From CAIYZT01 sp031385445 (GTDB lineage: Bacteria > Pseudomonadota > Alphaproteobacteria > Rhodobacterales > Rhodobacteraceae), in assembly GCA_031385445.1 (NCBI GenBank), contig JANNBM010000014.1, positions 1 through 54,806 on the forward strand: a stretch of 54,806 nt of DNA, read 5' to 3'. A program made the translations under genes and the position numbers. A model generated the notes under the pieces. The model made no database searches and was not told where the DNA came from. It saw only the letters and a program-made list of their open reading frames with translations. Position 1 is the first letter of the stretch. The number at the start of each line of letters is the position of its first letter. Shown piece by piece: positions 1 to 8,185 of this stretch.

Positions 1-613
1 CAAGCCCGCCGCTTCGGACCAGAAAATCAATGACCTCCGCCATGCCTTTGCCCGTGCGAAGTTGGGCCATGACATAGGGGCGTGGGCCGCGAGCGGTCTT
101 TGCATCCGTTTCCAGCATGGCCAGATCGACGCCGACATAGGGCGCAAGGTCGGTTTTGTTCACGATCAGAAGATCAGAACGCGTCAATCCCGGTCCTTTT
201 TTGCGCGGGATGTCCTGTCCGGCGGCGGTGTCGATGACATAGATCGTGATGTCGGCCAGCTCGGGCGAAAAGGTGGCGGCAAGGTTATCGCCGCCGGATT
301 CGATCAGGATCAGGTCAAGATCGCGATGCACGCGGCGCAGATCGGCCACCGCCGCCAGATTGATCGAGGCGTCTTCGCGGATGGCGGTATGCGGGCAGCC
401 GCCGGTTTCCACGCCCAGGATGCGGTCTATCGGCAGAACCTGCGCGCGCATCAGGTATTCGGCGTCTTCGCGGGTGTAGATGTCATTGGTGATCACCGCC
501 ATCGAACAGCGGTGCGCGAGGGCGCGGCACAGATGCTCGGTCAGGGTGGTCTTACCGGCGCCAACCGGACCGCCAATGCCAACGCGCAACGGGCCGTGAG
601 GAGAGGAGGTCAT
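1..613 (-). CDS. ureG: Urease accessory GTPase UreG (partial, C-terminus off the window)
   Basis: UreG is the SIMIBI-class GTPase that, with UreE, UreF and UreD, delivers nickel to apo-urease in the cytoplasm. About 204 codons are visible. They show the P-loop GGPVGAGKT (residues 14-22), the nickel-binding CPH motif (73-75) and an ESGGDN motif near residue 104. The family is about 205-210 residues, so almost all of the protein is present, but no stop codon is reached before base 1. The start ATG overlaps the ureF stop (ATGA), showing translational coupling at the end of the ureDAJBC-HNH-EFG operon. Confidence 0.97.
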   Translation of the reverse strand, partial: MTSSPHGPLRVGIGGPVGAGKTTLTEHLCRALAHRCSMAVITNDIYTREDAEYLMRAQVLPIDRILGVETGGCPHTAIREDASINLAAVADLRRVHRDLDLILIESGGDNLAATFSPELADITIYVIDTAAGQDIPRKKGPGLTRSDLLIVNKTDLAPYVGVDLAMLETDAKTARGPRPYVMAQLRTGKGMAEVIDFLVRSGGL

Positions 614-1251
614 GTGCGAAAGATCCTGACGGTTTGGGTTTCGTGGCGCATCGAGGCCATATCGGCGCCGGGGGAAAAGCTGTGCAGATCGGCCATCGTC
701 GCGCTGGCCAGCCGCGCGGCGATTGCCGTGATCTGCGGGGTCAGGGCGGCCAGAACGATCTGGCCCTGCGCCTGCCCCATCGGCATGAACCGCACCGCAA
801 CAAAGATCAACTGCGCGCAGAGTGTTTGCAGATAGAGGCCAAGAACCTCGGCGGTGGGCGGCGCCAAGGGGCGGGTGGCAAGGCCAAGGCCGAGGACATA
901 GGGCAAAGGGGGTTGCGGGCGGCCCATCGCGGCCAGAAGGGACGCAAAGCCTTGACCGAGTTCGGACGCCTCTTGCGCACGTTCAGCCGACGACGCCATC
1001 GCGTGATAAAGATCGGTCAGATCGGCCAGATCGGCGGCATTTCGGTGGGTCAAAGACAAGAACACCGCATCCAGATGCCCGGAGCCATGGGTCAGGACCG
1101 CCACGATCCAGCTTTGCAAAGTGCCGGCATCGGGCACCAGCCTTTCGTCAAGCGCGGTTTCCAGACCTTGGGAATGGGCAAAGCTGCCGATCGGAAAAGC
1201 GGGCGACAGCAGTTGTGTCAAGGTCAGACGGTCAGCAGCAAGATCAGCCAT
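610..1251 (-). CDS. ureF: Urease accessory protein UreF
   Basis: UreF is an all-helical chaperone that binds UreD and UreG and acts as the gate for GTP-dependent nickel insertion. The 213-residue product starts MADLAADRL and has the family pattern LLSPAFPIGSFAHSQGLE near the N-terminus and a C-terminus ending in an aromatic/basic tail (TVRIFRT). I chose the ATG at 1251 because it begins just before the ureE stop, so the two genes overlap by a few bases. An in-frame ATG 16 codons upstream would extend it deep into ureE and lacks family similarity. The stop overlaps the ureG start. Confidence 0.95.
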   Translation of the reverse strand: MADLAADRLTLTQLLSPAFPIGSFAHSQGLETALDERLVPDAGTLQSWIVAVLTHGSGHLDAVFLSLTHRNAADLADLTDLYHAMASSAERAQEASELGQGFASLLAAMGRPQPPLPYVLGLGLATRPLAPPTAEVLGLYLQTLCAQLIFVAVRFMPMGQAQGQIVLAALTPQITAIAARLASATMADLHSFSPGADMASMRHETQTVRIFRT

Positions 1252-1720
1252 GGACGGGCAAACCGTTGGGGCCGTGATCATGGCCAAAGGTGCGGCCATG
1301 GCCGTAAGCCCCGCCTTCGGGGCGGAACGGGGCGAAGATATGGGTCAACGCCCCGCCAAGCTGGGCCAACATCGCCTCCAGCACATGATCCTGACGGATG
1401 GTCAGGTGGGTGGCCGCGATCTGGCAGGGCGTGTGCCGGTTTCCGATATGCCAGGCGAGGCGGGGCAGATCGCCGGTGATCTGCACCACCGGCTCATCTG
1501 CGGCGGCGATCTCAACCAGCCGCCCATCATCGGTTTGCAGGGCGTCTCCGGGGTTCAGGCTGATGGTTTCGGCGAGGTCCACCATCAAGGGGCCAGCGTT
1601 GGTATCGACCCGTTTGCGGCGCATCAAACGCTCGTCATAGCTGAGCGTGACAAGGGCGGCGGCGGGGCCGGTCCATGTGCCCTTGGGCAGACGGGTGCGA
1701 GCGGGCAAGGGGAAGGCCAT
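1244..1720 (-). CDS. ureE: Urease nickel metallochaperone UreE
   Basis: UreE is the dimeric cytoplasmic nickel donor for urease maturation. The 158-residue protein has the usual N-terminal peptide-binding domain (to about residue 70) and a C-terminal metal-binding domain. The histidine of WHIGNRHTP fits the conserved nickel ligand. The tail is histidine-rich (GHGRTFGHDHGPNGLPVHG), which in this family adds low-affinity nickel storage. It follows the HNH gene after a gap of about 65 bases and overlaps ureF, so UreE, UreF and UreG form the distal accessory block of the operon. Confidence 0.94.
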   Translation of the reverse strand: MAFPLPARTRLPKGTWTGPAAALVTLSYDERLMRRKRVDTNAGPLMVDLAETISLNPGDALQTDDGRLVEIAAADEPVVQITGDLPRLAWHIGNRHTPCQIAATHLTIRQDHVLEAMLAQLGGALTHIFAPFRPEGGAYGHGRTFGHDHGPNGLPVHG

Positions 1721-1785
1721 GGGCGGGAACTTTCAAAAGGAAGGCAAGAGCCTCCGGCGAGGATATTCGGACCTTATTGTAGGCG

Positions 1786-2604
1786 TCAGAGCGGACCGTG
1801 ATGCGCCTTGCGGTGGCAATTGGGGCACAGGGCGACGGCGTTTTGGGTGGTGTCGGGGCCGTTTTCGGCAAGGGGGATGCGGTGGTGCACCTCAAGATAG
1901 GGGGTGCCATCGGTGCGGCGCGCGAAGGGGGCGGGTTTGGCGCAAGCCTCGCAGAGGCCGCGGGACCGGTGCAGAACCTCGGCCACGACATCCATGTTGC
2001 GCAGGTGGATGGTGGTGGTGACGGTTCTGGTTTGCGGGACCGGGTCGGCGGCGGCAAGCCGGGCGGCGCGCGCGGTGGGGGAGCGGGCGAGGGCGAGGCG
2101 CAGGTCGTCGGCGGATTGGACGAGGTGGGCGGCAAGGGTGGGCAGGTTTTCAGAGGCGGCGACTGATCCGGTATCCCTTAGGCGAACGTCGCCAAGTGGA
2201 CGAGACTGTGCCGTATCAAGAATGGTCGCGGATTCAGGACTGTTTGATGTCTGCGCCGATTTGATAAGCCACCGGTCCAGCAGCGAGCGGGCCCCCCTGA
2301 GTTCGCCTTTTCCCTGAGCGCCATAATAAGAGATGTGTTGATCCATTGCGTGCAAAGCGAGAGCCAACGCAGGTTTGCCAAATTCGTTCGCGATCCGTGT
2401 CAGAAAATAGTCAGTGTCGTCGTTCTTCATTGCCCTTGTGTACTGCGCCCCTCGCAGCATTTCCTTGATGGATTGCAGATAAATGCGAAGTGAGCCCAGA
2501 CTTAGCGGCCCCGTGAATTGGGTCAGATCCGCAGATGCTGTTCCCTGATGACGTAGTTTTGCCACCCGCCAAACCTCGTCAAGTTGTTGGTCGCGCTCGC
2601 TCAT
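1786..2604 (-). CDS. HNH endonuclease-domain protein lodged in the urease operon
   Basis: The predicted 272-residue protein ends in a clear HNH nuclease domain: a zinc pair in LCEACAKPAPF, the catalytic-type LEVHHRIPL, and a second zinc pair in CPNCHRKAHHG. The N-terminal half is helical and I do not recognise it. The ATG at 2604 begins one base after the ureC stop, so translation is probably coupled. A longer reading frame upstream overlaps ureC and is less likely. Composition is split: two 60-base rows in the N-terminal half are about 52% GC, while the row at 2041-2100 is about 88%. No urease role is known for HNH proteins. It may be a passenger or a stand-alone nuclease. Confidence 0.85.
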   Translation of the reverse strand: MSERDQQLDEVWRVAKLRHQGTASADLTQFTGPLSLGSLRIYLQSIKEMLRGAQYTRAMKNDDTDYFLTRIANEFGKPALALALHAMDQHISYYGAQGKGELRGARSLLDRWLIKSAQTSNSPESATILDTAQSRPLGDVRLRDTGSVAASENLPTLAAHLVQSADDLRLALARSPTARAARLAAADPVPQTRTVTTTIHLRNMDVVAEVLHRSRGLCEACAKPAPFARRTDGTPYLEVHHRIPLAENGPDTTQNAVALCPNCHRKAHHGPL

Positions 2605-2605
2605 T

Positions 2606-4315
2606 TCAATACAGGAAATACCGCTGCGCCAAGGGCAGCTCGGTGGCGGGTTCGCAGGTGAGCAGCTCGCCGTTGGCGCGGACCTCATAGGTTTCGGGGT
2701 GGACCTCTATCATCGGCATGGCATCATTCAGCACCATGTCGGCCTTACCGATGTTCCGGGTGTTTTCCACGGCGACAAGGGATTTGCGCAGGCCGAGGTC
2801 GGCGCGCAGGGGGCCGGAGGCGGCCGCGCCAGAGACAAACAGCACCGCGCCTTGTTCGACCGAGCGGCCAAAGGCGCCGAACATCGGGCGGGAATAGACC
2901 GGCTGCGGGGTCGGGATCGAGGCATTGGTGTCGCCCATCTGGGCCATCGCGATGGTGCCGCCGACCAGCACCATTTCCGGCTTGGCCCCGAAAAACGCGG
3001 GCCACCACAGCACCAGATCGGCGCGCTTGCCAACCTCGACCGACCCGATGTGGCGGCTCATCCCTTGGGCAATTGCCGGGTTGATGGTGTATTTCGCGAC
3101 ATAACGGCGGACGCGGATGTTGTCGTTGTCGCCCTGTTCCTCGTCCAGCCGCCCGCGCTGCAGCTTCATCTTGTGCGCGGTTTGCCAGGTGCGGGTGATG
3201 ACCTCGCCCACGCGGCCCATCGCCTGACTGTCCGACGACAGGATCGAAAACGCGCCCATGTCGTGCAGGATATCCTCGGCTGCAATCGTCTCGCGACGGA
3301 TGCGGCTTTCGGCAAAGGCGACGTCTTCGGGGATGGCGCGGTCAAGGTGGTGGCAGACCATCAGCATATCAAGGTGTTCTTCGATGGTGTTGACGGTGTA
3401 GGGCATGGTGGGGTTGGTTGAAGACGGAATGACGTGAGGCTGCGAGACCACACGCATGATGTCGGGGGCATGGCCGCCGCCCGCCCCTTCGGTGTGAAAG
3501 GCGTGGATGGTGCGGCCGGCGATGGCTTTCAACGTATTCTCGACAAAGCCGGACTCGTTCAGCGTATCGGTGTGGATCATCACCTGCACATCCATCGCGT
3601 CCGCCACTTTCAGGCAGCAATCGATCGCGGCCGGGGTGGTGCCCCAGTCTTCGTGCAGTTTCAGCGCGCAGGCCCCGGCGCCCACCATTTCCACCAAAGC
3701 ATCGGGGCGCGAGGCATTTCCCTTGCCGGACAGGCCAAAGTTGATCGGAAAGGCGTCAAGCGCCTGAAGCATCCGCCCCATATGCCACGGCCCCGGCGTG
3801 CAGGTGGTGGCAAGCGTGCCATGCGCCGGGCCCGTGCCGCCGCCCAGCATCGTGGTGATGCCCGAATGCAGCGCGTCTTCGATCTGGTCGGGGGCGATGA
3901 AATGGATATGGGCGTCAAAGCCGCCCGCGGTCAGGATTTTCCCCTCCCCCGCGATCACCTCGGTGCCGGGGCCGATGATGATGGTCACGCCGGTCTGGGT
4001 ATCGGGGTTGCCCGCCTTGCCGATGGCGTGGATCATCCCGCCGCGCAGGCCGACATCGGCCTTGTAGATGCCACAGTGGTCAAGGATCAGCGCGTTGGTG
4101 ATCACGGTATCCACCGCGCCGTCCGAGCGCGGGATCTGGGATTGACCCATCCCGTCGCGGATCACCTTGCCGCCGCCGAACTTCACCTCATCGCCGTAGG
4201 TGGTCAGGTCCCGCTCCACCTCGATGATCAGATCGGTATCCCCCAGCCGCACGCGGTCGCCGGTGGTGGGGCCATACATGGCGGCATAGTCGGGGCGGGC
4301 GATGCGGGTGGACAT
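2606..4315 (-). CDS. ureC: Urease alpha subunit UreC (catalytic)
   Basis: UreC is the amidohydrolase-fold subunit that holds the di-nickel site and splits urea into ammonia and carbamate. The 569 residues are family length. The expected ligands are visible: His136 and His138 in DAHIH, the carbamylated Lys219 in CALKLHEDWG, His248, His274 and Asp362. The active-site flap carries Cys321-His322-His323 (MVCHHLDRAIPEDV). Nothing suggests inactivation. The ureB stop lies immediately upstream, and the HNH gene begins one base after this gene ends. Confidence 0.99.
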   Translation of the reverse strand: MSTRIARPDYAAMYGPTTGDRVRLGDTDLIIEVERDLTTYGDEVKFGGGKVIRDGMGQSQIPRSDGAVDTVITNALILDHCGIYKADVGLRGGMIHAIGKAGNPDTQTGVTIIIGPGTEVIAGEGKILTAGGFDAHIHFIAPDQIEDALHSGITTMLGGGTGPAHGTLATTCTPGPWHMGRMLQALDAFPINFGLSGKGNASRPDALVEMVGAGACALKLHEDWGTTPAAIDCCLKVADAMDVQVMIHTDTLNESGFVENTLKAIAGRTIHAFHTEGAGGGHAPDIMRVVSQPHVIPSSTNPTMPYTVNTIEEHLDMLMVCHHLDRAIPEDVAFAESRIRRETIAAEDILHDMGAFSILSSDSQAMGRVGEVITRTWQTAHKMKLQRGRLDEEQGDNDNIRVRRYVAKYTINPAIAQGMSRHIGSVEVGKRADLVLWWPAFFGAKPEMVLVGGTIAMAQMGDTNASIPTPQPVYSRPMFGAFGRSVEQGAVLFVSGAAASGPLRADLGLRKSLVAVENTRNIGKADMVLNDAMPMIEVHPETYEVRANGELLTCEPATELPLAQRYFLY

Positions 4316-4621
4316 TTACAGATCTCCCATCACGAGGCCGTTGAAGCCATAAATCCGCCGCGCGCCGCCGAAGGGCACAAGGCGCACCTCGCGGCTTTGG
4401 CCCGGTTCGAATCGCACGGCGGTGCCGGCCGCGATGTCCAGACGCTGGCCGCGCGCGGCCGCGCGGTCGAAGGACAGGCCGGGATTGGTTTCGGCAAAGT
4501 GACAATGGCTGCCGACCTGCACCGGGCGATCACCGGTATTGGACACCATCAACACGGTGACGGGCAGGCCCTGATTGATCTCAATCGCGCCGGGGGCGGG
4601 GAAGATTTCGCCGGGGATCAT
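4316..4621 (-). CDS. ureB: Urease beta subunit UreB
   Basis: UreB is a small structural subunit that packs on UreC in the (UreABC)3 complex. The 101-residue product begins MIPGEIFPAPG and contains the family motifs NTGDRPVQVGSHCHFAE and FEPGQSREVRLVPFGG, ending YGFNGLVMGDL. The ATG at 4621 overlaps the end of the ureJ frame (ATGA). The stop abuts the ureC start, so ureJ, ureB and ureC are translated as a coupled run. Confidence 0.98.
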   Translation of the reverse strand: MIPGEIFPAPGAIEINQGLPVTVLMVSNTGDRPVQVGSHCHFAETNPGLSFDRAAARGQRLDIAAGTAVRFEPGQSREVRLVPFGGARRIYGFNGLVMGDL

Positions 4622-5160
4622 GGGGTGACCCCCGCCATGGCAAGCCAGGCGCCCGCAAAAAGGGTCAGCGCCCCGGCGGCCCGCCGCGCATTGCGGTGCA
4701 GCATAAGGCCAAGCAGCGCCCCCAAACCATGCAGCGCGGCTGTGGCGACAATCATGCCAACCGCGAAGGTCAGGCCCGAAGCCGCATCCGCATGCGCCGT
4801 GCCATGCGCAAAACCCATCACCGCGACGAGCGGAAGGGCAACCGCCAAGGGCGCGCGAAAAGCAAAGCCGACGGCGGCGCCCAGCAGGATGACGGATGCG
4901 AGGATCAAAGGCTCCACGAATGGCATGGGCAAGACCAGCGCAAAGGCCGCCGCCATCGCGGTCACAAAGGTGACGGGCATTGCCCAGCGGCCAGCGGCGC
5001 TGGGCGAGGCCGCCCAAAGGCCCAATCCCACCATTGCCACGACGTGATCGGCGCCGCCAAGCGGATGCAGAACGCCCGCGCCAAACCCGATTTCGTGCCC
5101 AGAATGGGCCAGCGCCGCGGTGGGCAGCAAAACGGCCAGAAGGGTGAGAACGTGTTTCAT
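4618..5160 (-). CDS. ureJ: HupE/UreJ-family nickel permease
   Basis: This 180-residue inner-membrane protein belongs to the HupE/UreJ family, which supplies nickel to urease or hydrogenase. It starts with a cleavable-type signal (MKHVLTLLAVLLPTAALA), followed by the HSGHE and HPLGGADHVV histidine motifs typical of the family. About six hydrophobic segments follow, with another His motif (MGFAHGTAHA). The ATG at 5160 gives the signal peptide directly; an upstream in-frame start adds 28 residues with no hydrophobic character. Its place between ureA and ureB is common in rhodobacters and supports a nickel-supply role. Confidence 0.92.
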   Translation of the reverse strand: MKHVLTLLAVLLPTAALAHSGHEIGFGAGVLHPLGGADHVVAMVGLGLWAASPSAAGRWAMPVTFVTAMAAAFALVLPMPFVEPLILASVILLGAAVGFAFRAPLAVALPLVAVMGFAHGTAHADAASGLTFAVGMIVATAALHGLGALLGLMLHRNARRAAGALTLFAGAWLAMAGVTP

Positions 5161-5170
5161 GAAAAACCTC

Positions 5171-5473
5171 TTAGCGGATGGGGTGGTGGACGGTGACCAG
5201 TTTGGTGCCGTCAGGAAAGGTGGCTTCGATTTGCACCGAGGCAATCATCTCGGGCACGCCTTGCATGCATTGATCGGCGGTGATCACATGCCCGCCCGTC
5301 TGCATCAGATCGGAAACGGAACGGCCATCGCGCGCGCCCTCGACGACGAAATCGGTGATCAGGGCGATCGCCTCGGGGTGGTTCAGCTTGACCCCGCGCG
5401 CAAGGCGGCCGCGCGCAACCATCGCGGCCAGGCTGATCAGCAGTTTCTCGCGCTCGCGGGGGGTCAGGTTCAT
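5171..5473 (-). CDS. ureA: Urease gamma subunit UreA
   Basis: UreA is the 100-residue gamma subunit of urease. It begins MNLTPREREKLLISLAAMVA, matching the family start, and includes LNHPEAIALITDFVVEGARDG and the C-terminal EATFPDGTKLVTVHHPIR. The start at 5473 overlaps the ureD stop (ATGA). A longer frame upstream lies inside ureD and is a shadow. UreJ starts 10 bases downstream, so expression is expected to be a single unit with ureD. Confidence 0.98.
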   Translation of the reverse strand: MNLTPREREKLLISLAAMVARGRLARGVKLNHPEAIALITDFVVEGARDGRSVSDLMQTGGHVITADQCMQGVPEMIASVQIEATFPDGTKLVTVHHPIR

Positions 5474-6279
5474 GGGGTTATCCCTTGCATTTGCCAGACG
5501 CGCGGCAACGCTCTGGCCGTGAGGTGAACGATGGCGGCCCCAAGGGCTTGTTTGAGGGGCCAAAGATCGGCGGCGCTCAGACGCAAAATCGTGCGGCCGT
5601 TCCAACCCGACGCGGCGGTCCTGACGCCGGGGATGGCCGAAAGCTGGCGCAGGCCGTCAACAGCAGCTTCGGAGCCTGCCCCCAAAAGCGCCAGAACGGC
5701 AAAGGCAACATGGTCGCCCAGCATGGCGGGCTGATCCAGAGCGCTGATCGTTTCGGCGGTCAAAGACACCGTTTCGGCCCACAGGGGACGCCCGCCAAGG
5801 GTGACGATGCGGCGGTCAAGCAGGCGGGCGCGGGCGGGCCTCTCGCCCATGGCGCGGCGGCCGAGCACGGTGATTTCGCACATCAGGCACGAGGCCCCCG
5901 TAGCCAGATCAATCTGCGTGCCGCGTTCCAAAAAGCAGTCTTCGAACAGGATGGTTTCCTGCGGCAACCAGTCGAGGTGCCCACCCCCCCCAACCGACGC
6001 GCGCACCTGAACAACGGCGGCCCCGTCGCGGCACAAATAGGCCCGCTCGGCGGTTTGCGTGGTGGCGGTGACAGCGCCGCCGTCCAGCGTCAGCCCATAA
6101 GACAGGCGATCCCCAGATGCCAACCCCCCAGAAGTGTTCAGAAAAACCACCTCCGGGCGGGCGGAAAAAGTGCGCGGCAGCATGGCCCGCGCGGACCCTG
6201 CTTGCGCAAGATCCGTCAGCACAGCCCGCCCATTGCGCAGGCCAAAGGTCAAGGCCGCAGCCCCCTTTGAGCGCTGCAT
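5470..6279 (-). CDS. ureD: Urease accessory protein UreD
   Basis: UreD is the scaffold that docks UreF and UreG on the urease apoprotein during nickel insertion. The 269-residue frame has LAQAGSARAMLPR, the family motif VVFLNTSGGLASGDRL, and WLPQETILFEDC. It is the first gene of the urease operon. The assigned ATG at 6279 has no Shine-Dalgarno nearby. A GGAGG at 6308-6312 is about 29 bases upstream and sits 7 bases from an in-frame ATT at 6298-6300, so the true start may be non-canonical and seven residues earlier. The 229 bases upstream hold no sigma-54 or NtrC-type site that I can see. Confidence 0.93.
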   Translation of the reverse strand: MQRSKGAAALTFGLRNGRAVLTDLAQAGSARAMLPRTFSARPEVVFLNTSGGLASGDRLSYGLTLDGGAVTATTQTAERAYLCRDGAAVVQVRASVGGGGHLDWLPQETILFEDCFLERGTQIDLATGASCLMCEITVLGRRAMGERPARARLLDRRIVTLGGRPLWAETVSLTAETISALDQPAMLGDHVAFAVLALLGAGSEAAVDGLRQLSAIPGVRTAASGWNGRTILRLSAADLWPLKQALGAAIVHLTARALPRVWQMQGITP

Positions 6280-6508
6280 CGCTGCGATGGAACGTTGAAT
6301 CGTGACACCTCCGCCAAGTGAAACAAGGTTGAACCAAGATCAGACGAGGAGCATCAGGGGACTGGACATGCGCCCCAACCAAACCGCCATTGGGGAAAAA
6401 TCGCCAATTTTTTAGGCAGATCGCCGTTTTGGTAAGCGAGTCCGAATTTTTCGTGCCTCAGAACAAGGGCCGGAATGCCCCGTGATTCCACAAAGCGAAA
6501 ACCGCCCC

Positions 6509-7543
6509 CTACCCCATCACAATCTGCAATTTGACATCGCCCGGCCTTGCCTCCACCGCGCGGTCAAACGCTTCAATCGACCTCGCGAAGGGAAAGGTCT
6601 GCGTGATCAGCGGTTTCAGATCGACCTTCCCGGCCCCAATCAGCGCGATGGCGCGGTCGTAGACGTTGGCGTAGCGGAAGATCGTCTCGATCCTCGCCTC
6701 GCGGGATTGCAGGCCGACGATGTCGACCGGGACCGGGTCCACCGGCATGCCGACGAGCACCACCGTGCCGCCGGGGCAGACGATCTGCGGCAGCTCAAAG
6801 ATCGCGCGGGCCGCGCCCGAGCATTCAAAGACCACATCCGCGCCCCAGCCCGCGCTTGCCTGCCGCACGGCCTCCGCAAGGCTTTGCGCGCCCAGATCAA
6901 CCGGGGTGATCCCTTCATACGCGCCGATAATATCCAGCTTTGGCCGGGCGAAATCCGAGATCAGCACCCGCGCGGCCCCGGCGCCCAGCGCCGCAAGGGC
7001 GACCATCATCCCGATCGGACCCGCGCCGCAAACCACCACCAGATCGCCGGGCCGGATCCGCGCCTTCATCGCGGCCTGCATGCCGATGGCAAAGGGTTCC
7101 ACCATCGCACCCTCACCGTCGCTGACGTGATCGGGCAGCTTGAAGGTGAAGGCGGCGGGATGCACGATCTCGGGCCGCAGACAGCCATGCACCGGCGGCG
7201 TCGCCCAGAACCGCACCGCTGGATCGACGTTGTACATCCCCAAACGCGCCGCGCGTGAGGTGGGGTCGGGCAGGCCCGGCTCCATACACACCCGATCGCC
7301 AATGCGCAGGCCTTGCACATCCGCGCCCACTTCGATCACTTCGCCCGCCGCTTCGTGGCCCAGAACCATCGGCGCGCTGACGACGAAGGGGCCGATCTTG
7401 CCGTGCGTGTAATAATGCACATCCGATCCGCAAATGCCGACCCGGCGCACCGCGATGCGCAAGTCTTGCGGGCCCATGATTTCGTTCAATGCGATGTCGC
7501 GCAGGGCCAGCCTGCCCTTTTCTTCCAGCACCAAAGCCTGCAT
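6509..7543 (-). CDS. Zinc-dependent polyol (xylitol/sorbitol) dehydrogenase
   Basis: A medium-chain dehydrogenase of 344 residues, closest in character to NAD-dependent xylitol/L-iditol dehydrogenases that oxidise a polyol to a ketose in the cytoplasm. The catalytic zinc site is seen in GICGSDVHYYTHGKIG and GHEAAGEV. The Rossmann motif is CGAGPIGMMVALAALGAG. The structural-zinc cysteines of many relatives are missing: the loop after MEPGLPDP has none. The ATG at 7543 is preceded by GGAGCGG at good spacing; an upstream in-frame start adds 18 residues. No polyol transporter is adjacent, so the exact substrate is open. Confidence 0.9.
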   Translation of the reverse strand: MQALVLEEKGRLALRDIALNEIMGPQDLRIAVRRVGICGSDVHYYTHGKIGPFVVSAPMVLGHEAAGEVIEVGADVQGLRIGDRVCMEPGLPDPTSRAARLGMYNVDPAVRFWATPPVHGCLRPEIVHPAAFTFKLPDHVSDGEGAMVEPFAIGMQAAMKARIRPGDLVVVCGAGPIGMMVALAALGAGAARVLISDFARPKLDIIGAYEGITPVDLGAQSLAEAVRQASAGWGADVVFECSGAARAIFELPQIVCPGGTVVLVGMPVDPVPVDIVGLQSREARIETIFRYANVYDRAIALIGAGKVDLKPLITQTFPFARSIEAFDRAVEARPGDVKLQIVMG

Positions 7544-7636
7544 TGCTTGTCCGCTCCATTTGACGATCAGAACCAGCATTGGCGCAAGACCGGGCAAGGT
7601 CCAGCCCCTTTGCGGCGGCCGTTTGAAGGATAATAT

Positions 7637-8080
7637 GCGCGGAAGGTCTGTAAGCCGGATTCTGTCCCGGAGTTGCCTCCATGGATGATCATTCCTCTGC
7701 CAGCGCCGTTACCGACGTGGTCAAGCTGCCTACCCGGGCCTCTGGGCTGAAGATCCCTCGCGGAGGTTTCCGGCAGTTTGTTGCCAAACTGGTGGTCCGG
7801 ACCTTTCCGAGGCGAGGCCCCTATTCGGCATTGCTCCGGGTGGGGCTTGCCATACCGTCCCTGTTGCCAGGTCCGTGGTGGGCTCTTACCCCACCGTTTC
7901 ACCATCACTCTGGATCCGCCAACAGTAAACCGCTGGCACCAAAGCAGACTCTTCTCTGTGGCGCTTTCCCTGGGGTTGCCCCCGCCGGGCGTTACCCGGC
8001 ACCCTTTCTTCATGGAGTCCGGACTTTCCTCGGCGCCGCCCTTTCGAGCCCTGGTGCCGCGATCATCCAACCTTCCGCGC
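7637..8080 (-). ncRNA. rnpB: RNase P RNA component (type A)
   Basis: This is the catalytic RNA that removes 5' leaders from precursor tRNAs. On the minus strand it begins GGAAGGTTGGATGATCGC, contains the conserved GAGGAAAGTCCGGACTCC near the 5' end, and ends with ACAGAATCCGGCTTACAGACC. The two ends pair as a 10-bp P1 helix (8071-8080 with 7637-7646, GCGCGGAAGG/CCTTCCGCGC), which sets the limits given here. The length of about 444 bases and the layout fit alphaproteobacterial type A RNAs. The open reading frames across it are artefacts. Confidence 0.97.
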
Positions 8081-8088
8081 GGGGGCTG

Positions 8089-8116
8089 GTTTAGGGCAGG
8101 TTCAGGCCGCGTGCAA
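8089..8116 (-). promoter_or_regulatory. Likely rnpB promoter
   Basis: On the minus strand a -35-like TTGCAC (8111-8116) and a -10-like CTAAAC (8089-8094) are separated by 16 bases. They lie about 9 bases before the first paired base of rnpB. This is a pattern match only. Confidence 0.5.
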
Positions 8117-8185
8117 GGGCCTACCCGGCGGGGGCGAAAAGGCCGGGGGCGCGGCCCGCCATCGGCCCGATTTTCCATGGGAAAA

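Noticed and set aside
4405..4425. GGTTCGAATC, a tRNA T-loop-like string
   Set aside because: It lies inside ureB in frame and no acceptor stem or D/anticodon arms fit around it.
3434..5047. Long plus-strand open frame of over 500 codons
   Set aside because: It is antisense to ureC, ureB and ureJ, which have clear family motifs. High GC removes stop codons on the other strand.
6280..6508. Search for a sigma-54/NtrC promoter before ureD
   Set aside because: No TGGCAC-N5-TTGC element or GCACC-N6-GGTGC site was found in the 229 bases.
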